From Oscillospiraceae bacterium (GTDB lineage Bacteria; Bacillota; Clostridia; Monoglobales; WRAG01), in the NCBI GenBank assembly GCA_009780345.1, contig WRAG01000024.1, positions 1 to 35,183 on the forward strand: a stretch of 35,183 nucleotides of DNA, written 5' to 3'. A program made the position numbers and the translations under genes. This document shows, piece after piece, positions 16,379 to 23,903 of the stretch. The notes beneath the pieces are model-generated. The model saw only the letters and a program-made list of their open reading frames with translations. It did no database searches and was not told the DNA's origin. The first letter of the stretch is position 1. Every line of letters begins with the position of its first letter.

Positions 16379-16466
16379 GCGGTCGTGGCGGAATTGGCAT
16401 ACGCGCAAGACTAAGGATCTTGTGAGCATAACGCTCGTGCGGGTTCAAGTCCCGCCGACCGCACCA
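16379..16466 (+). tRNA. tRNA-Leu, anticodon AAG
   Basis: A complete class II cloverleaf is visible. Acceptor arms are GCGGTCG (16379-16385) and CGACCGC (16456-16462). The D arm has GCG/CGC, the anticodon arm CAAGA/TCTTG encloses the loop CTAAGGA, the long variable arm has GAGC/GCTC, and the T arm GCGGG/CCCGC encloses TTCAAGT. CCA is encoded. The anticodon AAG reads CUU, and CUC/CUA if A34 is deaminated to inosine. AAG is uncommon among bacterial tRNA-Leu genes, where GAG is usual. Confidence 0.95.
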
Positions 16467-16473
16467 GTACGAG

Positions 16474-16512
16474 TGTAGATATAGGATTTCAATTCTATAT
16501 CTACATTTTTTT
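16474..16512. terminator. Strong terminator after tRNA-Leu
   Basis: An 11-bp stem TGTAGATATAG (16474-16484) / CTATATCTACA (16495-16505) is followed by seven T residues. It ends the tRNA transcript. The T-run reaches the stop codon of the leftward recombinase at 16511, so it marks the boundary between the host tRNA and the accessory region. Confidence 0.9.
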
Positions 16513-18217
16513 ATGCTAATTTTCTTGTGGACGAATATGTAACATTGACACCTTTTCGTGTGTTGACAGTTACATCTACATTCGGGATTTTTGACAAATC
16601 GGGAATTTCAATATCACCGACACAAGCGTAATATATAGTGATTATTTGTATATTCTCGCCGTCAACTTTTTCGGTATGGTGGATTTCGATTTTGTCAATA
16701 AGTTCATTCAACATCTGCGGCGTGAGTTTCCTTGCGCGTGTGTACTTGCGGACTGTCGAGATAAACATTTCACTTGTAACGGCTTTGTCCTCTGCTTTGT
16801 TGAGTTCGGCGCGGAGCGTTTTCATCTTTTCGGCAATGTCCGTCTGCTCGTCTGTGTATGCCTTTGACATTCGGGCGAAACGGCTATCGTCAATTTTTCC
16901 GCTTGCGTTGTCCTCATACATACGATTGAAAAGGCTGTCGAGTTCCTTATCCCTTGCAAGTAGCGCGTTTAACTCCTTTTGCTTGCCCTGCCTGTCGTTT
17001 TCAACTGTGCTTTTCGAGTGTCCCATAACCGCCTTTGCAAACTCTTTTTCATATTGTGTCGCAAACTTCGTCAAACGGCGTACTTCTTGCAAGATAACTT
17101 GTTCGAGGAAGTCAACACGGACATAGTGGGTTTGGTCGCAAGTTTTATGTCGCTTGTTGAAATTGGCGCAATTGAAATATTTTATGTCGTGGTTGCCTTG
17201 ATTAAAATGAAAATTCAACCGCCCTTTACAATCAGCGCATACAAGCAAGCCGGAAAACATATTGACTTCGCCGTCCGTTGTCTTACGCTTGCGTGTTTTG
17301 CTCCGCTTTTTCTGCACTCGCTCCCAGTCCTCGCGGTTTATGATTGGCTCGTGAACGTCCTCAAATACCGCCATATTTTCCTCGCTGTTTTTCAACCGCT
17401 TTTTGCGCCTGTAATCTTTTGAATATGTTTTGAAGTTGATTAAATCGCCGCAATATTCCTGTAATGTCAAGATATGTACTACGGTTGAAGCAGTCCAGTT
17501 GTAGGGCTTGTCGCTTAATCCGTTGCGATTGGGGCGTTTAATCCCCTTACTGTGCCAGTAGTGCATAGGTGTGAGAATTTTGTCCTTTTCCAACCCTGCG
17601 GCTATCTGTTCCGTTCCCTTGCCCAAGAACTCGAAATAAATTCGGCGGACAATTTCGGCGGCTTGTTCGTCAATTATCCATTGTTTCGGGTTGTCGGGGT
17701 TTTTGATGTAACCATACGGAGCAAACCCTAACGGCTCGCCAGCGTTGCCCTTAATTTGATTGCTGATACGCTTTTTCTTTGATATGTCGCGGCTGTACCA
17801 TTCGTTAAATAGGTTGCGAATAGGTGTCAAATCATTCTCGCCCTCGGCGGTATCAACGTTGTCAGCAACAGCCACAAACCGCACATCATAATCAACGAAA
17901 AAGTAATCCGTCAGCCGTCCAACCTATAAATGGTTACGACCTAACCTCGACAAATCCTTTACAAATACGGCGTTGATATAACCTTTTTCAATTTCAGCAA
18001 GCATTTGTTGCAGTCCGTTTCGCTCCATTGTTACGCCCGATACGCCGTCATCTACAAAGGTTTTGAGATTTTTATATCCCTTTTCCCTCGCAACTTTCGT
18101 GAGTAACTTTTTTTGATTGGAAATACTGTAACTTTCGCCGTCCAAATTATCGTCCCGCGAGAGCCGGACATATAGCGCGGCGGTGTGATTGATATTTATT
18201 TTGCTTGATTGTTTCAT
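16511..18217 (-). pseudogene. Large serine recombinase (TnpX-like) with an in-frame amber codon
   Basis: Read through the amber codon this is a 568-codon serine recombinase. The N-terminal resolvase domain has the nucleophile S20 in YVRLSRDD, a DDGVSG segment and DLSRLGRNHL. A recombinase domain follows, with PLGFAPYGY. A zinc ribbon has C327, C330, C350 and C360, and a long coiled coil comes after it. Codon 98 is TAG (17926-17924), exactly between NHL and VGRL, with no frame change, so one substitution explains it. TAG ends pflB and pcrA in this window, so the code is not altered. The start ATG 18217 follows AAAGGAG and lies inside a hairpin loop. Likely function: integration and excision of the element. 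Confidence 0.85.
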
Positions 18218-18248
18218 AATATACGCTCCTTTCGGCACAATCAAGCAA
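18201..18248 (-). promoter_or_regulatory. Perfect 12-bp hairpin enclosing the recombinase start
   Basis: TTGCTTGATTGT (18201-18212) and ACAATCAAGCAA (18237-18248) are exact reverse complements. The 24-base loop contains the recombinase ribosome site and ATG (18217-18215), while codons 2-6 form one arm. It could limit translation initiation or be a protein-binding palindrome. Confidence 0.6.
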
Positions 18249-18264
18249 TATTTACGATAAATAA

Positions 18265-18293
18265 ATTGTATCATACTTGACTGTATTTTTCAA
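18265..18293 (-). promoter_or_regulatory. Promoter of the recombinase gene
   Basis: On the minus strand TTGAAA (18293-18288) and TACAAT (18270-18265) are 17 bases apart, about 48 bases before the recombinase ATG. The transcript would begin near the 5' arm of the hairpin at 18201-18248. Confidence 0.6.
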
Positions 18294-18309
18294 TATATTT
18301 TGTAGATTT

Positions 18310-18474
18310 TTAGTCGTTTTTTTCAACGTCCGCACGCATTAAGCGAAATAGTTTAGCGTTTATATCGGGTGCGCTGTCTTTCTTAAATATCGAACATACA
18401 ACAGCAATTTTTTCAGCCGATTTCCCAACTTTAATTATGTGTGTGCTGTATCTTATGTTTTCAAATTTTTTCAT
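18310..18474 (-). CDS. Small TnpW-like element protein
   Basis: The 54-residue frame starts at ATG 18474, inside the last codons of the rep gene (14-base overlap), and has AAAGGGGGA about 7 bases upstream. The layout indicates translational coupling to rep. Its sequence pattern (STHIIKVGKSAEKI, about 10-23, then NAKLFRLMRADVE, 39-51) resembles the small TnpW proteins encoded next to tnpX-type recombinases in Tn4451-like elements. Those proteins have no firmly assigned role. It lies directly upstream of the recombinase promoter. The family call rests on a remembered motif and position only. Confidence 0.6.
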   Translation of the reverse strand: MKKFENIRYSTHIIKVGKSAEKIAVVCSIFKKDSAPDINAKLFRLMRADVEKND

Positions 18475-19288
18475 CGAAAATTCCCCCTTTAAGTTCGCCG
18501 TCCTCGTTAGTAAAATATGAAAGTCCGTCCTCTATTGATGTAATTGTTTTAAGTCCGATGTACTCGTTTTCGTAATCCATTTCAATTGGTTTTTGTAACT
18601 CGCCTTGAAATTCAATTGTTGCGCGTTTCAAGCCTTGCGAACAGTAATATAAATGATTACCTGCCCCGATTTTCGCAGATGTGCCTTTAATTCCTTTTCG
18701 TACATATTTAGCTATGTAAAACGCAATCCGCAAGTTGTCCTGTATAGTTTCAAGCGTTATATATCCAAATTTTTCAGCGTATGCCTGCCAACTATAAATC
18801 TCTCGTCCGTCTCGCAACATTTTCAAAATTTTTCTCGGCAACTTATCTTTGGGCGTGAATTGTGTTAGATGTTCGAGCGGTAATCCTGCTAAAAGTCCGT
18901 GAATATGGAAATTTTTGTTATCTGAATGCAGTTCTGGGATTAGAATGTAAGCAATCTTGATATTATGTTTATAATTATAATTATTCAAGAATTTAGATAA
19001 TTTCTTGCGGTAAGCTCTTAAATTATCTCTTGCGTGTTTAGTGCCGTTTATCGTTAGCGTTACCCAATAATTCCAGTCGTTAGCAATCGCGATTTCAAAC
19101 ACCTTCGAGCGTGAGCGTGAAATACTGCTATACTCTCGCTCCTTACTTTCGTTTGTAACATCTCTTGAAACTTTACCGATATTGGTCTGCTTGTCATTGC
19201 TTGCCGTTATCTCGGCGCAATTTTGCTTATATATAACGAGCCGGAAATAATCGTCTTTATATCGTTTCAAAACTGCTTTGTAACTCAT
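18461..19288 (-). CDS. rep: HUH-type replication initiator / relaxase-like Rep
   Basis: The 275-residue protein has the three rolling-circle motifs in order: WVTLTI (75-80, motif 1), FHIHGLL with H128 and H130 (motif 2, metal-binding HUH), and YIAKYVRKG with Y191 and Y195 (motif 3, nicking tyrosine and lysine). Such proteins nick one strand at an origin and drive replication or conjugative mobilization. The start is ATG 19288, with GGCGGTG upstream; a TTG 15 bases earlier is less likely. It follows the ftsK-like gene after about 110 bases that contain a large hairpin, and overlaps the TnpW-like gene. Confidence 0.8.
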   Translation of the reverse strand: MSYKAVLKRYKDDYFRLVIYKQNCAEITASNDKQTNIGKVSRDVTNESKEREYSSISRSRSKVFEIAIANDWNYWVTLTINGTKHARDNLRAYRKKLSKFLNNYNYKHNIKIAYILIPELHSDNKNFHIHGLLAGLPLEHLTQFTPKDKLPRKILKMLRDGREIYSWQAYAEKFGYITLETIQDNLRIAFYIAKYVRKGIKGTSAKIGAGNHLYYCSQGLKRATIEFQGELQKPIEMDYENEYIGLKTITSIEDGLSYFTNEDGELKGGIFDEKI

Positions 19289-19348
19289 ATTATTCACCGC
19301 CAAAAATGTGTATTTTAGTAAAAAGTGTTATTTATGTCAAGTGGGGCA

Positions 19349-19380
19349 TTGGGCGTTTGCGCCTACGGCGCACCGCCCAA
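19349..19380. repeat. Large hairpin between ftsK-like and rep genes
   Basis: TTGGGCG (19349-19355), GCGCC (19359-19363), GGCGC (19367-19371) and CGCCCAA (19374-19380) form a 12-bp stem with a small internal loop and a TAC apex. It is much more GC-rich than the element around it. It may be the rep origin/nick region or a copy of the host's GCGCC palindrome family seen at 27157 and 33174. Confidence 0.6.
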
Positions 19381-19399
19381 GCCCAAGACATCAAACAAT

Positions 19400-20608
19400 T
19401 TAATGACACATTGCTTGACGGATAATATCATTAAGAGCGTCTTTGTCCTCGATTGGCTCTATTTTCACTCGTTCTACACCTTTTCCCTTAATAAGACAAA
19501 AACCCTCACCCACGCCGTTAATTTCATTCAATTTGTCCTCGTAACCTTTGAATAACATAGACTTTTGCTCTTTTGACAGCTCGCCAAGTCCGAGAATACA
19601 GCCGAAATTATCACGCGCGCCGTGATTAAAAAAATCCGAATATGCAGCTTGCATACCAATCCACAAAAAGCACCCGAAACTACGCCCCATTGCCAAAATT
19701 GATGCTATGGATTTTTTAAGCTCGGCAGCTCTGGCGATACCCTCTTTACCCTGTGCAGAAAGTGTATCAAGCGTTGTGTTAAGTTCGTCTACGAATAGCA
19801 CTCTGATTTTGTTGTCAAGCGGTTTTTCACCCGACACAAGTTCCATAAACTCATTGTAAAATTTTTTAATGCCCAACTCTGACTTATCAAAAGAGAAGTA
19901 ATTTCCTGTGTTCTCAAACTGCTTGAATGAGTTTTTGAAATCTGCTATCGTTATTTCGATATTTTCATTGGTAGATTTTATGATTTTGCCGAGCAATACA
20001 GATATTGCATAGCTTTTCCCACTGCCTGTATGACCGACCACGCACCAATGCTTGCAGAGCATATCGGACAATTTATCGTTGTTTAACGATATAATCATTG
20101 GCATATCTAACTCCGCAGGGATAGAGGTTACAACAATTTTTTGCTTATTCTTGCCATAACCAAATTTTGCATACTCAATGTTTTTTATAGTAATGTTCAA
20201 TTCTTCTTCAAGAGCCATTTCGTATTTGATAAATCGGTCTTTCGTCAAGCCGTTAGGTTTTACGAATGTATTATGAATAATGTTAGGATTCTCAACATCT
20301 TTCACGCTATGAATAAGGCGAGGTATTTCATTTTTTTCGCCGAAAATCCCCCATTTTTTCATAGCTCTTTCCCAACGATATGTGCCTTTGGGTGTGCCGA
20401 TTATATAAAGCGTGATTATAAGCGGTAATGCCATTAGGTCATCGGCAAGCAAGCTTAATATAATGTTTACATCTCTAAAAATCCAACTTATCAAGATAAT
20501 TGTTGCAGGAATTAAGAGAAACAAAAGCTTTCTCTTATCTTTTGCAAGTTTAAAACAACCTTGATAAACTTTTAGGAAACTTCTATACAAAAATCTAAAA
20601 AATTTCAT
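19400..20608 (-). CDS. FtsK/SpoIIIE-like DNA translocase (coupling ATPase)
   Basis: The 402-residue protein has two N-terminal membrane helices (about 27-44 and 48-70), then an ATPase domain with Walker A GHTGSGKS (192-199) and Walker B RVLFVDE (269-275). A glutamine-containing GMQAAYSDFF sensor-like segment comes after it. It is shorter than chromosomal FtsK/SpoIIIE and fits the coupling ATPases of Firmicute integrative elements (Tn916 Orf21/TcpA-like). It would bring the Rep-nicked DNA to a conjugation channel. The start ATG 20608 follows AAAGGAG. Confidence 0.83.
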   Translation of the reverse strand: MKFFRFLYRSFLKVYQGCFKLAKDKRKLLFLLIPATIILISWIFRDVNIILSLLADDLMALPLIITLYIIGTPKGTYRWERAMKKWGIFGEKNEIPRLIHSVKDVENPNIIHNTFVKPNGLTKDRFIKYEMALEEELNITIKNIEYAKFGYGKNKQKIVVTSIPAELDMPMIISLNNDKLSDMLCKHWCVVGHTGSGKSYAISVLLGKIIKSTNENIEITIADFKNSFKQFENTGNYFSFDKSELGIKKFYNEFMELVSGEKPLDNKIRVLFVDELNTTLDTLSAQGKEGIARAAELKKSIASILAMGRSFGCFLWIGMQAAYSDFFNHGARDNFGCILGLGELSKEQKSMLFKGYEDKLNEINGVGEGFCLIKGKGVERVKIEPIEDKDALNDIIRQAMCH

Positions 20609-20635
20609 TTTAATTACTCCTTTAATTCATTTTGT

Positions 20636-20677
20636 GCCGTCCATTGAGGGCGAACATTATATCCGCCCTCTGACGGC
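20636..20677. promoter_or_regulatory. Intergenic hairpin upstream of the ftsK-like gene
   Basis: Nested stems GCCGTC (20636-20641) / GACGGC (20672-20677) and GAGGGCG (20646-20652) / CGCCCTC (20664-20670) form a strong structure. It lies between the small upstream gene and the ftsK-like gene. No U-tract follows on the minus strand, so it may stabilise or partly attenuate the transcript rather than end it. Confidence 0.5.
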
Positions 20678-20687
20678 TGATGTCATA

Positions 20688-20975
20688 CTACTTTCCAAGT
20701 TTAAGATTAGTAGTAGTGTCGGCTGATGTAGTTTTTGGAAGAACAATCTTCAGCTTGCCCTTGCTGTTAAATTGCACTTCCAAACTATCGCCAACGGCAT
20801 ACCCGCCTGCGGGAATGAGATGGTTCTCAATGGATACCTTTGTTGCGATATTCCCCTCAAAAGGTTCTTCCTCGAACATCACATATAATGATGTTCTCTC
20901 AACCTCTTTTTTGGTTTTTTCGTCAACAAAATTATACATCGCCTTACCGATAATTTTTGCTAAAATTTGTATCAC
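20688..20975 (-). CDS. Small beta-rich element protein, function unknown
   Basis: The protein of about 95 residues looks beta-rich (MYNFVDEKTKKEVERTSLYV, GDSLEVQFNSKGKLKIVLP) and could have an OB-like fold, as in single-strand DNA-binding or Tn916 DUF961-type accessory proteins; neither is shown. It is the first gene before the ftsK-like and rep genes. The start is uncertain. GTG 20975 is used here, but that GTG is part of GCGAGGTGA, which is itself a ribosome site best spaced to an ATT codon at 20966. The next ATG is at 20939. Confidence 0.6.
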   Translation of the reverse strand: MIQILAKIIGKAMYNFVDEKTKKEVERTSLYVMFEEEPFEGNIATKVSIENHLIPAGGYAVGDSLEVQFNSKGKLKIVLPKTTSADTTTNLKLGK

Positions 20976-21028
20976 CTCGCTTTCGTTTTGGGTACAAAAA
21001 AAGCACCCTTGCAAATTGCAAAAATCTA

Positions 21029-21057
21029 TTGCAATGAGAGCGCTTATGTGTTATAAT
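21029..21057 (+). promoter_or_regulatory. Near-consensus promoter opposing the element genes
   Basis: TTGCAA (21029-21034), a 17-base spacer and a perfect TATAAT (21052-21057) lie on the plus strand, while all neighbouring element genes are on the minus strand. Confidence 0.7.
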
Positions 21058-21063
21058 AAATAT

Positions 21064-21145
21064 AATCACATTAGCGAACTCGATTTGCTTATGTTGATAT
21101 CCGAAAGCCCCTGTCGCTCCGCCAAGAATGATTAGGGGTTTTCAT
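21064..21145 (+). ncRNA. Candidate short antisense RNA
   Basis: From the promoter at 21029-21057 a transcript of about 80 bases would end at a stem GAAAGCCCCT (21103-21112) / AGGGGTTTTC (21134-21143), followed by a T-rich stretch. It lies opposite the leader between the DUF1413 gene and the small gene at 20688. This is the arrangement of plasmid copy-control countertranscripts. It may instead encode a very short peptide; no ribosome site is evident. Confidence 0.45.
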
Positions 21146-21166
21146 TTGTTCTTTTATAATGTCCTC

Positions 21167-21532
21167 TTAATGTTTTTCATACCATTGTATGTTTGTATCA
21201 TTTTTATCTAAAATTTCAATATTAGCTACATTATAATCATCACATACATTTTTATCACTTACATTTTTATAGAACACTCTCCCAAGTGCCAACTTTATCC
21301 CTTTCGGAATATCTTTCCAGTCGGTTGCAAAAACTTCACGAATATTAAATATAGTTCCGCTTTCAAGTTTAGACACCCGTAAAAGCAACTCGGGATACCA
21401 TTTCTTGAACTCATTATCTGGCAATATTTGACTTATTATATAACGAGAAATGGAAAGTCCGTGTTCTTTCGCCTGCCTTTCCAATTCTGCATGTTCAGTG
21501 TTTGATACTGAAATTTGAATTACTTTGCGCAT
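21167..21532 (-). CDS. RHH-like N-terminus with DUF1413 domain
   Basis: In this 121-residue protein the first 45 residues (KVIQISVSNTEHAELERQAK, then GLSISRYI) look like a ribbon-helix-helix DNA-binding region of the MobC/Arc type. The rest (FNIREVFATDWKDIPKGIKL, then ALGRVFYKNV and NIQWYEKH) matches the DUF1413 pattern. It probably binds DNA as a regulator or mobilization accessory protein. The start ATG 21532 has AAAGGCGGGGA upstream. It is the first gene of the leftward element core. Confidence 0.7.
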   Translation of the reverse strand: MRKVIQISVSNTEHAELERQAKEHGLSISRYIISQILPDNEFKKWYPELLLRVSKLESGTIFNIREVFATDWKDIPKGIKLALGRVFYKNVSDKNVCDDYNVANIEILDKNDTNIQWYEKH

Positions 21533-21650
21533 TAAAATCCCCGCCTTTGATATTTGTATTATAAAATAAATATGTGCAATACAAATATTATTATATCACG
21601 AACTTTTGGAAAAGTCAACACTTTTTTTCATATTTTTTCTTGAAATAGCA

Positions 21651-21675
21651 AAAACCGCCTATTTATGGCGGTTTT
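21651..21675. terminator. Terminator after the WG-repeat gene
   Basis: AAAACCGCC (21651-21659) / GGCGGTTTT (21667-21675) with a 7-base loop lies 29 bases past the WG-repeat gene's stop on the minus strand, and a T-run follows on that strand. Confidence 0.8.
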
Positions 21676-21703
21676 GTTATGGTGTCTATATTTATATTTT
21701 ATT

Positions 21704-23257
21704 TTAATTCGTGATAATAACCGTCTGCATTGCTCCGTCCCATTGAACATCTGCACCGAAACTTTCTGCAATCGCGCGAGCAGGGACGAGCGTTCTATCA
21801 TTCACAATTTGAGCGGGAACATCGAGCGGTATGTTTTCGCCGTTTACTGTCATTACTGCATTACCTATCTGCAATCTTACAACAGTATCGCCCCTTGTTG
21901 CCGTAACCATTTGAAACACGCCGTCCCACTCTACATCTGCCCCCAACGCTTCAAATATCGCACGGAGCGGAACGAGAGTTCGTCCGTCTTGCATTATGGG
22001 CGGTTGGTCGAATTGAATTGTTGTACCATTCAAAGTAACGCTGATATTTTGCGTTGGCGCAGGCGTTGTTGGTTGTGTGCCTGTTGCTCCCATTACCCGC
22101 AAGCTAACATTCCCATCAAGTGAAACCACCGCAACACCCTCGGAAAAACGAATAGAATTATATATAACTGGTATAACTTCGTTTCCATATCTGTCTATAA
22201 GTCCAAATCTGCGATTGTTTATGTCTCCTATGCCGACCACCGCAAATCCTTCCGAAAAATGATTATCTTGTATTAAATCATACCTTGGTGGCACAACCTC
22301 ATTACCGAGCGTATCTATAAGCCCCCATTTTCCATCTCGTTCAACTCGTGCAAAACCATTGGAAAATTCCCTTACACTATCATATACAACGGGTATAACT
22401 TCATTGCCGAGTCTGTCTATAAATCCCTGTCTGCCATCTCGCATAACTCCTGCCCTACCATAGGAAAAAAGCCCTACGAAATTATAATTATGATTAAGTT
22501 GTGCAACCACATTGCCGGACGTGTTTATTAGGCTCCATCTGACAAAATCGTGCCTAACTGCCGCCAGACCTTCAGAAAAAGGATTGGCTAAATTATATAT
22601 AAGCGGTATAACTTCGTTACCCGATGTGTCTATAAACCCCCACATACCACCAACTCGACTGACTTCTGCCAAGCCTTCGGAAAAACGCCCTGCGAAATTA
22701 TAATTATTAAGCTGTATAACTTCATTACCGGATTTATCTATAAAACTACTTCTACCATTAAGCAAAACCTGCGCCCTACCATTTGAAAAAACAGCTACGC
22801 TATCATATATAAATGGTATAACCACATTGCCCGATGTGTTTATAAATCCCCATCTGTCGTTAAGCCTAACCGCCGCCAAACCTTCTATAAACCTTCCTGC
22901 GTGAATATCGTTAATTGTAGCTACATCATATTTGAGCGGTACAACTTCGTTGCCTAATCTATCTATAAAGCCAAGTCTGCCATTAAGCGTAACCATAGCC
23001 AATCCATCGGAAAATCCCCATACTCTATCATACATTGGCGGCACGACTTCATTGCCGAGCGTATCAACAAAGCCCCATCTGCCATCTTGACTAACCGCCA
23101 ACAAGCCCTCGGAAAATCCACCGGAAAAACCGCCTGCAATATGCCCTGCATTGTCATATGGCAAAGCAATTTCGGTAAATCCGACAGCCAATGCATACGG
23201 AGCAAGTGCGAGAACAAGAATTACTGCTACTACAAGGGAAATAATGCGTTTTTTCAT
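21704..23257 (-). CDS. Secreted WG-repeat protein with CAO-N stalk
   Basis: The 517-residue protein has a signal peptide (1 to about 24). About nine WG (KWG-type) beta repeats follow (about 40-385), each of the form SEGLAAVxxxGRWGFIDxxGNEVIP. A short TQPTTPAPTQ linker leads to two CAO-N repeats (about 400-517), with GRTLVPLRAIFEALG and NDRTLVPARAIAESFG. WG repeats probably form a beta-solenoid or propeller-like binding surface; the ligand is unknown. The start ATG 23257 follows AAAGAGG. It shares its stalk with the chromosomal proteins at 4966, 6002 and 8878 but lies in the AT-rich region next to the element core, so it is either cargo or the first host gene beyond it. Confidence 0.87.
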   Translation of the reverse strand: MKKRIISLVVAVILVLALAPYALAVGFTEIALPYDNAGHIAGGFSGGFSEGLLAVSQDGRWGFVDTLGNEVVPPMYDRVWGFSDGLAMVTLNGRLGFIDRLGNEVVPLKYDVATINDIHAGRFIEGLAAVRLNDRWGFINTSGNVVIPFIYDSVAVFSNGRAQVLLNGRSSFIDKSGNEVIQLNNYNFAGRFSEGLAEVSRVGGMWGFIDTSGNEVIPLIYNLANPFSEGLAAVRHDFVRWSLINTSGNVVAQLNHNYNFVGLFSYGRAGVMRDGRQGFIDRLGNEVIPVVYDSVREFSNGFARVERDGKWGLIDTLGNEVVPPRYDLIQDNHFSEGFAVVGIGDINNRRFGLIDRYGNEVIPVIYNSIRFSEGVAVVSLDGNVSLRVMGATGTQPTTPAPTQNISVTLNGTTIQFDQPPIMQDGRTLVPLRAIFEALGADVEWDGVFQMVTATRGDTVVRLQIGNAVMTVNGENIPLDVPAQIVNDRTLVPARAIAESFGADVQWDGAMQTVIITN

Positions 23258-23329
23258 TTTTTAATACCTCTTTCGTTTTTATTTTGATTTTTAATTGTTT
23301 TTATAATAATAGTTTGCAAACCAATTTTA

Positions 23330-23803
23330 TCAATATATCTTCGGACTATCAAATTTTTCATACTCATATTTTTCCGCACCGCAATATTTGCAAACATAAG
23401 TAGTTTTATAGGTTTTGCGTGTTACAAGGATATGCTGTTCGGTTGTTGATATAACTTCCCCCGAATAATTATGTCTTGTTTTATTTTTAACGACCTTGTA
23501 GAATTTTTCTGTTTGTGCTAATTCTGTATCTCGCTTGGTAAAAGCAAACCATTTTTTACAACTCTTACAGCGTTTTGGTAAAGCGAAAATAAGAAAAAGA
23601 CCGCCACCTCCAATCAAAAGTGAAATAATGCCAAATATGAGTATGATAATATTTTGTATTATGTTAAAATTCATATCATTATTAAATAAAGATATAATAC
23701 TGCTCCCGCCCAAAATGATAAAAACAACTGCAATTGTTGTGGCGAGTATGCGTATAACATTTTTAATAATAAACATAAATAAACTCTTCTTTCTTATTTG
23801 CAT
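23330..23803 (-). CDS. Two-helix membrane protein with zinc ribbon
   Basis: The 157-residue protein has two hydrophobic segments (about 18-37 and 48-74). A cytoplasmic-looking tail follows with two CxxC pairs (CKSCKKWF near 79 and YVCKYCGAEKYEY near 137), a split zinc ribbon. No family is recognised. The start is uncertain: ATG 23803 lacks a good ribosome site, while ATG 23776 has AAGAAGAG upstream. It diverges from the XRE regulator across nested palindromes and may be that regulator's target. Confidence 0.65.
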   Translation of the reverse strand: MQIRKKSLFMFIIKNVIRILATTIAVVFIILGGSSIISLFNNDMNFNIIQNIIILIFGIISLLIGGGGLFLIFALPKRCKSCKKWFAFTKRDTELAQTEKFYKVVKNKTRHNYSGEVISTTEQHILVTRKTYKTTYVCKYCGAEKYEYEKFDSPKIY

Positions 23804-23814
23804 TTTTCACTTTG

Positions 23815-23887
23815 TGGACTAATACAAGTCCCATTATAACATTGATTTTAATTAAAATCAAGAGGTAAATGGAATAAAATTAGTCCA
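23815..23887. promoter_or_regulatory. Nested palindromes, candidate XRE operator
   Basis: An outer inverted repeat TGGACTAAT (23815-23823) / ATTAGTCCA (23879-23887) encloses a perfect 20-base palindrome (23842-23861, half-site TTGATTTTAA). All lie in the spacer between the divergent zinc-ribbon and XRE genes, where an autoregulating repressor would bind. Confidence 0.6.
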
Positions 23888-23903
23888 AATGGTGGTGGGA
23901 ATA

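Larger units (their letters stand above)
16511..21532 (-). mobile_element. Core of a putative integrative mobilizable element
   Basis: A compact leftward module encodes an RHH/DUF1413 protein, a small beta-rich protein, an FtsK-like ATPase, an HUH Rep, a TnpW-like protein and a large serine recombinase. This combination (site-specific recombinase, rolling-circle-type initiator, coupling ATPase) is typical of elements mobilised by conjugation. No type IV secretion genes are seen, so it would depend on a helper. The region is AT-richer than its flanks. The left end lies at or just beyond the tRNA-Leu terminator; the right end is not resolved and may lie anywhere from about 21.6 to 25.3 kb. No flanking direct repeat was found by eye. 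Confidence 0.7.

Noticed and set aside
17924-17926. Reassignment of TAG to an amino acid
   Set aside because: pflB, the DUF3892 gene and pcrA all end with TAG at the expected protein length, so TAG is a real stop here.
21704-23257. A CRISPR-like or tandem DNA repeat array in the WG-repeat gene
   Set aside because: The periodicity is explained by protein repeats of variable spacing and diverged DNA; no identical repeats with unique spacers exist anywhere in the window.
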